Part shown: one piece after another, positions 27,541-39,500 of the stretch
Position numbering within the stretch: the stretch's first letter is position 1
How the letters are laid out: every line of letters starts with the position of its first letter
Source: Arbacia lixula
Taxonomy: Eukaryota; Echinodermata; Echinoidea; Arbacioida; Arbaciidae
DNA length: 64,000 nt
Direction: 5' to 3'
NCBI GenBank assembly: GCA_963669155.1
Contig: OZ022577.1
Span: 33,363,850-33,427,849, forward strand
Translations under genes and position numbers: made by a program
Notes under the pieces: model-generated
The model's input: the letters and a program-made list of their open reading frames with translations, nothing else
What the model was told of the DNA's origin: nothing
The model's database searches: none

Positions 27541-30500
27541 AACCTTGAACACTGTGTGTATGAGTGGCTTGCTCTCCCGCTTGGTCTTGCTCTCCGTGCC
27601 TTCTTGTAGCGAGGAGGGAGGGACCGCCATACACCACTCACACAAACAGAACATCAGAGATACAATCAGCTGGAAAACAGAAGCAAAGAAAGATCACATA
27701 TCTTCACAATGTTAGCAATGCCATTTTAGGACTAATGGGTGACATTGAAAAATTGGACAAATACATGTACATTGGAAATCAGTTTTCTTTCAGGGAAAAA
27801 TAATAAAAATTTAGGACATCGCACCAAAAAAATATGATTAAAAGAGAGGCTATAATATCGCTGCCTCACAACCTTCTTGCAAATTTTCCTCCATTGAATT
27901 AAAGACCTTCACATTGTTAAAACATTCATAACCTACCTATTAGTTAATCGATTTAGCTCATACACTTTTTGATTGGTTTCTCTGATATCTCCTTTAGGAC
28001 CAGAATTGCCCTTTAATGAATGACGCCGTCTGGTATCTCACCTTTCTGTCCTCTTCCTGTTCAGTCATCTCTGTACTCGATAAGAGGCTGGCTATCGTCA
28101 TGGCGATGACCTGGACCAAAGACACAACATTACACTTACTAACGGTCAGAATATTGCTAGAGCCGAGCAATACGTCCATCAATACTATCAAGTAAGGTCT
28201 GTTCTGTCAGTCTTCTCCCACCAAGAATATCCTCCAATGCTGCGAGCTCAATGTATCCCGTATCCATTTGTGTGTCAAAAAAACTTCTATCTATGGCTTC
28301 TGTGTACAATAACTGTGCCAAACTGCATAAACAGCACATAAAAGGTTAAATTGCGATGTGACGCGATCGTCGTTCACAATGAATGATTTTGCAAAGAACC
28401 CTTCAACAGATGCTACAGGTACTGTAGATATCAATGCTTTATCAATGTCATGTGCATCTTCCCACTCATAACCTTGGAAACCACATAACAAATGTAAAAT
28501 GTTCCCTGTTAGATGATGGGGCCCACCATAATGACAGAACTATTCACCTGTGATCACAAGTCCTCTCCTCATTTGATATCAGTATGGAAGAAAATGACTT
28601 AAGATTTCAGTATTTCAGAAAACGACTAAATTAGGAGGCACTTCCTTGGTCTAATCCTGAAATCAAGTGAGAACAGGACCAGTAGCTACACCACAATGGT
28701 ACTGCAGTGATAATGGGTTCCATCAGTAAATCATTACCACGCATTTCCTGTTCTAAATGCAACGGTGTTCAATTTCATATGATCCGTGACCATAAGTGTA
28801 ATGAATGGGGCAATTAACCCTCTCGGTATCAAGCTTTAAAAGCCCCATATCAATGACAACTCAGTGACACGCACTGGTAGCCCCATATCAATAACAACCC
28901 AGTTTCCTGACTATGGGAATGAAAGTGTTCAATCAAGTGAATAGAGCAATGCTTTATCAAGTGATCAGTGATTGTAAACAGAGGAAGTTACATTTATTCA
29001 TAGGTCTTTCGGCTACCATGATTGCCAACGACACTGAAGAAGGAAATGGAGAGTAGCTGCAAAGGACTTACCTCGATGATCTTCTTTGGTGCTTCTGGGA
29101 GGTGTCTTCGTAGCCTCTCTGCGTGATCGCAGATGACCAGCAGCATGTCACACGCCACCTGGCCGACCTGCTTGTTATGCAGCTATACAAACAACAGAAA
29201 CAACTGTCATATAGTTATATGAGTCACCTTATATTCCATCTTCTCAATATCTACCTTCACATAAAATAATCTCTTCTGTCACATCAGCATGTCACAGGCT
29301 ACCTGGGGTATATGCTTGTTATGCAGTTATACAAACAGAAGAACACAAAGTATACTCCTGTTAGTCATATTAATCATTTTATATTCTATCGTCTTGATAT
29401 CTCCCTTCACACTGAATGAACTCTCCAGACTGATTCATAGGGAAGGTAGCCCATTTGCAGATCAACATATTAAATTGTTTAAATCCAATTAAAAAACATG
29501 GAAGAATATAAATTACACAAACTTTTCCCCAGAGCAAAATTACATTGCATTTTGAGAGTAGTGGTTCCTGTAGCTTAGAGACCTGAGACTGCAATAATGT
29601 TTATCATGGCTCTCTACATCACAGTCATGCATTGATACCAGCAATGCCCCACTGACCGACGCATGGCATACTGACCAAGGTAATGGGGTAAATGAATGTA
29701 GACCATGGTCGCTGGCGCACTGACCGGGGTTATGCGGTAAAATAATGTAGACCATGGTGGCTACGACACAGTCTTTCAAATGAACAGATTTTTAATTTTC
29801 CTGAAAAGGTTTGTGAAGCTATGACTGAGAGACTTCCGACATGTCATCTTTAGGGTAAATTGCTGATCCATGTTGAATCTCATGAGTTTTGTAAAAGGGC
29901 TACACTGCCCTTTGACCTCGTACTGACCTTGAGGCTGGCAAGCAGGACGTTGATGGCCTCCTTGATGCGTGGATGGAAGGTCGTGTGGACCAGCTCTTCA
30001 TAGATAAAGATGCCCAGCCCGCAGAGGGCGGTACATCGAGCCTCGCAGTTTGGCTCCTTCCTCCCGCACTTCAGCAGGATGCTGATCAGGTGATCCTGGG
30101 GCAATGGCACAACACAGAGAGATCAAAATATGATATCTGCCTAAAGGTGTCGTGTTCCCCTTCGCAGAAAGATATCATCCGATTCGTCATACCGCATATG
30201 AGGAGAAGTCGCTCAAAATGCACCATGCAGTGACATCCAGGCATTTTGTGCAGTTATACCCACTTCTGGTCGCATGAACTAATACATTCACTCTGAACAT
30301 GGTCTTTTGTTACACAAAATTTGAAAATTGGAAAAGCATCCTTTCAATTTTGTTCTGGATGTCGTTGAGTATTGCATTATGGGAAGATATTACCCTACAT
30401 GCGGTATGGAGAGATCATTTACTAAGCCCTGATTACTGTGAATGCACACGAATGCACAGACAAGTTTTAAAGTTGATCTTGCTTTTTGAATTTTGTGCAC

Positions 30501-33500
30501 CAACTCTTGCATGGAATGCAACGTGAGATTACTTATTGACTAATGAAGTATCACTGCAGCTGCATGCTAAAAACAAACAAAACATTAAGAAATATAAAAC
30601 AATAAACTGTGGAATGTAGTCAAGAAAAATGTTAGTGTTTCAAATGTAAATCATAACGTTATCTTCAGTGGTTCAATAAATGTTAGCACATGTTAGCAAA
30701 ACACTTTTCAGGGAAACTATGAATGCATGATTATGAGCTCAATGATCGTGATCATTTTGATGGGTATGAAAGTACCGTAATGTGAAGAGGTCTCACCTTG
30801 ACTGGCTTTTTGTCCTTTGGTGACTGCTGGAACATAATCACATTATAGAATATGATTACGATCTTATCAATCAAGATTAATCCAGACAAATAAAACATCA
30901 CTTGAGTGTGAATGGGTCTTACCTTGAATGGTTTGATATCCTTGAGAGAGAATTAAAGCACGGCCACATTGCACAACATAATTATGATCTGAATCAGGGC
31001 AATTATTGAAAAAAGGTAGCAAGTCAGCCCACTGTGAACGAGTCTTACCATGACAGGCTTTATATCCTTTCACGCACACCAAAATGCTAGTATCCTTGGA
31101 AGAGGGCGGGAAGACAGTCACATTACAGAGCATAATGATGATCTGAATCAGCATAACTATATCAAAAGGTTGAAAAATAAGCCCTATGTGAACAGGTCTC
31201 ACCTTGACTGGCTTGATATCCTTACACACCAGAGTGCCAGTTTCCTTGGGAGAGGGCTGGACAACAGTTACATTACAGAGCTTGATTATGATCTGAACCA
31301 GTGTTATTATTTGAACAAGTCGAAAATTAGACCAATGTGAAAAGCGCTAAATAGATGTATTTAGAAGAGGGTTGGAGCGCAGTCACATTGCAGAGCATAA
31401 TTAAGACCTGAATGAGATATACTACCTTGATTGGCTTGATATCCTTGCACATCATGGCGTTACGTGTCCGTGGGAAAGGGTTGGGTCATGGTCACATTAC
31501 AGAACATAATTATGATTAATAATTGTGTTAATTCAGTCACGTTTAACATCACTTTAGTGTGAACGGGGTCTTACTTTGACTGGCTTGATATCCTTGCACA
31601 CCATGGTGCTTATGTCCTTGGGAGAGGGCTGGAACACGGTCACATTACAGAACATGTTGGGGAAGCACACTAGAGACCCAAGCAGTGACAGAGCCTCGAT
31701 CCGTGGGGCCTGCAGGTAGTGATATCAAAGAAAAATCATAACATTACGAAATCCTCCATCTGCAGGAAAAGTCGATGCACTTCTGAAATCACCAAACCGC
31801 TGCTGTGACAAACTGCACTATATGTGAGGTGAGATCCAAGCATCTATCAGAGGTCCCTATACTATGTGAAAAGCAACACATATTATAATTTTATCAATTT
31901 TACTGATGGTCCTGCCTGGAATAATCAGTACATTTGAGCAAATCACACACTCCAGCTGTCTACGCACAAAGCTTGATTATTCCTGACTCCATTATCCCTT
32001 GGTATTGAATCAATGAATGTCACGGCTCTACATTCAAATCTGTGTCCACCAATACACTCACAATAATGCTACAGGCCTCTCGGATTGTAGAATGTGTTGA
32101 GGAAACAGCAAAACTGACCGACACAAATACACCTTGTGATTGTGTGGTAAAAACAATAATAAACAAAGACAATGTTCTTTTTCCTTCACGGCAGTCCTTA
32201 AAGAAAGGTTATTTCCTGTTTTACAGCTGCTCAAAGTGCATTGTGGTCTTGATCACTCCTTTGTACTGCAACAACAAATATCAAGCATTTCTCTACCGTC
32301 CTCCACAGGTAATGCACCTCAGTTTGATCTTGAGATAAGAATTTTACACGGTTCACATTGTAACACATTTGGGTATGTATCCAATGGAGCAGGAAGTGTA
32401 ACAGAGTAGGGCTCGCAATACTAGAATAGCAACCCTGAGACAGACGTTTACGATGCTCAGTATTTGCTTTTACTATAAAAGGACATGTATTAAGGTATAA
32501 AAGAGGTCAGAGGTCGATTCATACCAGAGGAAGGATTGTGGTCATGTTATGATAGGAAATCAGATTTGATCCTCTGTGTATACAGGAAGATGAAGAGTGT
32601 AAGCGCTAAACCTACACAACTCAACAACAAAAGGTGGCAGTACGTGGTTTATAACACATGGTTTAAATGTCTTTTTATCTATTTAAAGGGCATATACTGT
32701 ACTGGGAAGGCAAAAAAAGCCTTCAAAATGCAATTGTTAGAAATCTTCTCGTCAATGGTCTTAAATTCATGCATTGTCTATTTTAGAAGCTTGCTGAAAG
32801 TTATTTGCCCTCAAATGATCTACATTTGGAGTGATTAAATCACAAATCCTCAAAATGTTCGGGCCGAACATTTTGAGGAGTTAATCAATAATCATTAATT
32901 ACTCCATATGTGGATCATTTGAGGGCAAATAACTTTCAGCAAGCTTCTAAAATGTTCAATACATAAATTTAAGACCATTAGCAAGAAGATTGCCGACAAT
33001 TACCTTTTGAAGGTTTTTTTTGCCTTCCCAGTACAGTATATGCCCTTTAAAGAGATTTGTAAAGAGGAGTTAGATACAAAGTTATTTCGATAAACTTTTG
33101 TTTAAACTCCCATTGTTCATTATAAACCTGAGAAATTGGCAATTCACACCTGATGTGTGAAAAGCCTCAAGGAAGTGCAAAGTGTGCATTGCAGGAATAA
33201 CATAGAAAGTAAACCACTCATTTTATTTAATTTTATCATGACGGCTAATATGCCAATATCTACATTGTATTTCACATCAATAAATCCAGCCTCACATTGA
33301 AATTGAAATTGAAAGGGAAGTAAGTGAAACCTTGTCAAATATAGCCAATAGATTTGTATATGTACACTGCATAAACATTTGAGATCCTGGATGAAATAAT
33401 CCAGTGGACAACATTTTTATACACAACATTTACGTTCAGATGCGAAATTAAACATTAAGGTAGAGGAAAAGATACAAAAAGGAGAAAATTAAAAAACTGA

Positions 33501-36500
33501 TGAAAACTCAAGAAAATAAGCAAAAAAGAAAAATAAAAAAGAAGGAGGAAAACAAGAACAAGAAGATAGAAATAGCAAAGAAAAGAAGGAGAGAGGCAGC
33601 AATAATTATTATTAGATTTCAAAAGAAAATAAAACAACACCATATTGATTCACATACCAGTTTTGTATGCCTATCCAATGACTTAATTCACATTGAAACA
33701 ATCCACATATCAACGTTCCAACCCTCATCTATCGCAGACTCTGAACAATCACACGTCTTTATAGAAGAACTGAATAGAACAAATTGCTACTCTGCTCTCC
33801 TGCTTACAGCATCACCTTTGGCACTACAACGCAAATGGAGTACTGATGATATGTACAGTCCTTACATTCAAGCACAGACCATAGTGAAAGAGATAATTTT
33901 TTGTTCTGCTAGAGCTACTCTATATGTTGAGAAGGTAAGTCCATGGAACAGTTCCCATGCCAACATAATGCCAGTGACTATAGATAAAAGACACGGAATG
34001 CTTTAATGAATGCAAACAACTTTGCAAACAAGTGAAATCTTGTCCCTCTGCAACCAGCATGTATGCAACCATTCAAACACAACGCTCATTTTTCACACTC
34101 CCCGATTCCACAACCCATGCATAGCCTGAAAAGGCAGGCCGCTCTGGCTGAATGAGTCGTTAATCTGGCAGGATAGACATGACAAGTGGGACTTCGTGAC
34201 CTTGCCCCTGACGACTCAGGTTTGGAGGCCGCGGATCACGCGCACTTTGGAGAAATCAGCAAACAACTTAATTCTGCTTAAGCTCCTCATAATCAGTTTT
34301 CATCCATGATGTCGTTGCATGTTGACACTTGCACTGCTGGAAACGCATGTATGGAGATGCTTACTCGGCTGTCATTTAGGCAGTATTTGTATTCATTTTT
34401 GTTTAATGCAGGACCGGTGAAATGTTAGTTTCTGCTTGGGGCTTGTGTGTACTTTTGCAATAAAGACATTGCAATATCCCAATCTGTGATGTGATCCCTT
34501 GTGCTGTGAGGGTTCTTATTGCTTTCATACATAAAGGATCTTTATCGACATGTCTGGTCTTTGTTGTAATTGGTTGAGAGGGGGTGTAGTTATGCCCCTA
34601 TTTTGACAATCACATTTCCTTGAAGAATTGTACCTTCCACTGTCTACACGACACAAACAACAGTGTGATTGATTTGTTTGTCAGATTGCAGTGAACTCTC
34701 ACAAAATACATAAAAAATAAACCCTTGTTCAAACAGGAAACGTTTATTTCACCGAGTGTCAAAGACTGATTTAATTCAGTCAACTGCTTGTCACTTTTTA
34801 AATGGACATAGAATGGTAGTGCATGGAATGCAATATTATGTCAAAATGACAACATTAATTAAGACAACTGTTTCATCTGTTTCATAATACAATACTACAA
34901 CCTCTCTCTGCCAATGGCAACAACTGAAGTGAAGGCCTGGTAATTCAAAGCCAAAACACACACATATTCAAGCCAACATGCAATCACTGAAGGGAATGAT
35001 TAGCCAGGAATAATAACAGCTGCAGCTGCATGACTCATGGCAAGCCCAAATCTGAGTTAATCCCACCTGAATCAATCAGAGACATGGTTATCTCACAGAG
35101 ATCATCACACAAAAAAACATATTGACGGCTATTTTGGGAAGGATAGAATATGACAGTTTTATGAGGGAAAATGTACTTTGCCACATGAGTTTGTTAAGCA
35201 CACAAATCAAACACATACGAGTGTACAAAGTACATTAAGAGCAGATTGCTCTCAGTATGTCTACATAGCAGTACAACATATACAACATCTATAAGTATGA
35301 AATATTCAACAAAATCATTTATTAGACCACCCTACATATAACTATACTGTATTTGAGTACCATACTAAGCTTGTGCCTGCTTGGTCACAACCACTCTGTT
35401 CATTACATTAACCCTTTGTGTGCCAGCTAAACTGCTGCCCTATGTTCAATCGCATGTAAATAGTTAACAGTCAATGAAATTTGTGGTCACTAAATGAAGT
35501 TATAAATGCAAATACCTCGATTTGGCTGCAGTGGTGGTATGTCAGCCATGTGGTATTCAATGTCTGAATAAAATATTACAGCAGGAAGAACTGATGCAAT
35601 GTTGAATACCTGTCAGTATTCCTGTTACTTGCTTTTGAATATTTTATTTTCCAGGCAAAATATGAGAAAGTGGCTAGCATAGGTCTGGCTCCTGATATAC
35701 GGCAGAGTCATATCAGCATCTGAAGTGTAGTTTATCTTCTTCTCCAGACAGATCATGAGAGAAGAGATCCAACAGTCCTCTCCCCCCCCCCCCTCCCAAA
35801 CCACACCCAACCCTCATACCCCTACCCTAATCCCTACCCTCACCACTCTCATGTATCAACATGCTACCTGCTTGGAAGTCCAGTATGACGAGGGTGGCCA
35901 CAGGCAGGTCAAAGGAAAATAAATCACAGTCCCCCCCCCTTACCACACCCCACCCTCACTCTACCCTCACCCTACCCTATCCCTTACCCCTCTCCTTTTC
36001 CCTCACCCCTGCCCTGTACTTACATCCAGGTCATTGCTAGCTGCTATCATGTTGCCTGCTTGGATGAAGTCCAGTATGAGGAGGGTGGCTCCAGGCAAGT
36101 CACAAGAAAAGAAGTCTGGAGCACTGTATTGCACAATAGTATTGATCACATCCTGCAAGTCAAGCGTTAAAATAATGCATTTTTATTTGAATGGCAAATC
36201 TGGCACAAACAAATGCACGAGATACCTTTAGTAATGGCATATAACTATGCATCTGTTATAATAAATTGTGCATTAATAATATGATGAATAATAAAGGTAC
36301 ATTTCTTCATATTATTCAAATTTATTTCATCTATGAATAAATCTAGCAATAGCTAAAGTCAAAAGTCAGGTTGGAGCCTAACCTGGTCAGTTCCGACGAG
36401 GCCGTAGTGAAGGACGCGGTAGAAGTGGACGAGTCGGTCCCTGGGCAGCGGGTGGTCCTGGCGCCGCACCATGACGGCGCATAGCTGCTTGTAGGCCGAT

Positions 36501-39500
36501 AGCCGGCCGTGCTGGTAGCCCACCGGCAGGTAGGTGGCGCCAAACAGCCAGGGAGAGAAGAGGAGCAGGGGAGGGATGTTCTCTGGAGGAGGAGGGGTCG
36601 TCTGGTTGTCCGTGCTGATGCCCTGATTGTCACGGATCTACATGTCCACAGAGAGAAGAAAGGGAGGAGAGAATGGTAAGTCTAATGAAAACCCATACAG
36701 ATATGTGCCGTGTTGCATAAAACTTACCGTCAATGGTAACTACCATACTGACACCGCTCGACAGCCAATCTCATTCAAGATGTACAAAGCAGTTGCCATT
36801 GGTAGCAAAGTTACCATCAATGGTAAGTTAACGAGACAATGACGTGGTCTTCTGGATCAATCCCAACTGTAGTAACAGAATTATAAAAAGATTTTCCAGT
36901 AGCACCGTTTCATGACCCCTTTTGGTCTGAAGACTCAAAGAGCAGGCATCATCACTGCAATATGACTGTGTGCCCCTTTAGAGCACTTTGACTCATTTGT
37001 GAGATTTGAATAAGGGTATCACTACTTCCTAGTGAATGCCATGCCTGAATAGGCGACCAACTGTCTCAACGAATACTAGAACCTGTATGTCATAGCTGTT
37101 GTAAATGTTATGACATCACAAGAATCGGGGACATTATCACCTATATAGTTTTCAAAGTGGTTCAGTTTATCGGCAAGATCCAAAGGGTCCCAATAAACTC
37201 CCTTGTCGGGCCGTTCTTATGATTGAAAACATTCAAGCCTTTGCTAGAACTGTAGAGGAAAAGACCAGGCCCGACTTCAATAAAATCTTCATGAGCCCAG
37301 CACCCAACTTCAGCATTTAGATTATTTTGATAACAACTTTGTTCTAACTCTGATTGCTCATTAAAATGAACCTGGGACATTGTCCTTTCACACCTGATGA
37401 CACGTAAGAAGCTGTAAGGAAGTTCACAGATCATGGTAGAGGATTAAAACAAGGCATTAGCAATATTGTGTCTCGCCCACTTGCGAAAATAACCAGAAAT
37501 ATCGCGATCTCCGTTGCTACGCAAAAGAATTGTATCCCCGGCTGATTGTGAAATATCTGCCATAGAATGTAACATTCCATAAATGAGAAGGGCTATTTCA
37601 CGCAATGCTACTTCCTCTATCTACTCCCCCTCCCCCACCTTCCCCCTTCTTTGAGATGGAATAAAAAGCCTCCACCAAGTTCTATTACATTAGACAAAGA
37701 CAAAACAGGATGATAATCAGTTGCACAATAGAGGCGAAGTAAACTTTGTCTCTGGGGGGAATAGAAATGTAAAATGTAGTGCCTGCCTGTAAAACCTGTG
37801 AAAAACTGAAACAAACAAATAAGCAACTTTAAACAGACAACATCAAAATCAGGTGCAAAATAGTGACTTTGAATAAATTTGCATAAATGTGCATGAGTAA
37901 TGTTTGCCTAAATCTACATCAGTAATGCTCACACATGCTCACACAATTCTGTGCACAAGTTAGGAAGCCTTCACCAAGAGTCTTGCAAGTAAACTTTAAT
38001 GTATGACCTCAAATGACCTTTGACCTTATCATGTGACCTCTTACAGCACAATAACATGCAGGTGCCCCCAGTGCATCCATCATCCAAGTTTGATTGCCAT
38101 TGTAGCAACATGTGATGAGTTATGTGTGATAAGAGAGTCTTGCAAGTAAACTTTAACGTATGACCTCAAAAGACCTTTGACCTTATCCTGTGACCTCCAA
38201 CAGCACCATAACATGAAGGTACCCCCAGTGCATCTATGACCCAAGTTAGGTTGTAATCCAAGCAACCTATGTGAAGTTATTTGTCAAAAGAGAGTCTTGC
38301 AGGTAAACTTTAACGTATGACCTCAAATGACTTTTGACCTTATCCTGTGACCTCCAACAGCACCATAACATGAAGGTACCCCCAGTGCATCTATGACCCA
38401 AGTTAGGTTGTAATCCAAGCAACCTATGTGAAGTTATTTGTCAAAAGAGAGTCTTGCAGGTAAACTTTAACGTATGACCTCAAATGACCTTTGACCCTAT
38501 CCTGTGACCTCCAACGGCACCATAACATGAAGGTACCCCCAGTGCATCTATGACCCAAGTTAGGTTGTAATCCAAGCAACCCATGTGAAGTTATTTGTCA
38601 AAAGAGAGTCTTGCAGGTAAACTTTAACGTATGACCTCAAATGACCTTTGACCTTATCCTGTGACCTCCAACGGTACAACATGAAGGTACCCCCAGTGCA
38701 TCTATGACCCAAGTTAGGTTGTAATCCAAGCAACCCATGTGAAGTTATTTGTCAAAAGAGAGTCTTGCAGGTAAACTTTAACATTTGTGACGGACGACGG
38801 ACGACGGACGGACGACGGACGGACGACGGACGGACGACGGACGGACGACGGACGGACGACGGACGGACGACGGACGGACGCCATTTGGATCCCTTAGTCT
38901 CGCCTTCACCTCCGGTGGGCGAGACAATAAAGTAGTAAACTTATTTTCTTGTTCTTGATTTAGGAGATAAAAATAAATGTTGATCAGTGAACAAAGCATG
39001 TCAAAGGATATGCCAATTCTCCATACCCAATATAGGGGAAAATCGTCCTATAATGCATCGCGCAGCCACATTTGGATTTTGTTTGCACTCATGTTCATTT
39101 CTGAGCCCTGTTGCGTAAAACTTACCATTGATGGTAACTTTTCTATCAACTTCTATGACAACCTTGAATTTCATTTGCTGTTGAGCAATGTTACCATGGT
39201 AGTTACCATCGATGGTACAGTTACTATCAATGGTAAGTTTTATGCAACGGGCCCTGGTCTAGTGTCCTAGTATACGAGACCAGAACTGGACATGACTTCC
39301 AAGTAAATCTGGATGTCGCTGCGCGGTGCATTATGCAATGACTTTCCACAGTATGTGGTATTGAGAATTGGTGATTAAGGCACATGGAGAGTATAGCCCT
39401 GGTTGTCCTGACCTTTGCGAGCATCTGCCAGATATCCCAGAGGCACTCCAGGACCACCCAGTGGAGCCGCGGGTCACTGATCTGATTGATGTCTCCCAGA

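Larger units (their letters stand above)
31710..36023. other. Intron 21, 4314 bp
   Basis: It holds a 368-bp palindrome (32683-33050), a purine-rich stretch (33450-33640), one family B repeat (35410-35466), and the copy of exon 21 with its pyrimidine-rich flank (35774-35930). The stretch 34090-34330 is relatively GC-rich with CpG, and contains no exon I can support. Confidence 0.65.
36638..39412. other. Intron 19, 2775 bp
   Basis: It contains a family A MITE (36709-36838), ordinary DNA to 37970, a 157-bp tandem array ending in GACGGACG repeats (37978-38930) and a nested transposon (39050-39334). Confidence 0.8.

Noticed and set aside
33500..34006. 168-residue open frame on the plus strand
   Set aside because: The first third is an A/G-rich Lys/Glu/Asn tract and the rest resembles no family; it lies in an intron and lacks codon structure.
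35816..36005. Internal telomere-like CCCTAA repeats
   Set aside because: Units are irregular CCCTA/CCCTC/CCCCTT mixtures; no run of the true telomere hexamer.
36343..36633. 96-residue Thr/Ser/Arg-rich frame on the minus strand
   Set aside because: It is a shifted frame of the GC-rich exon 20, whose true frame matches RALGAPA closely.
37978..38800. Possible exon array in the 157-bp repeats
   Set aside because: All frames have stops in each unit and no similarity to the gene; a satellite-like repeat explains it.
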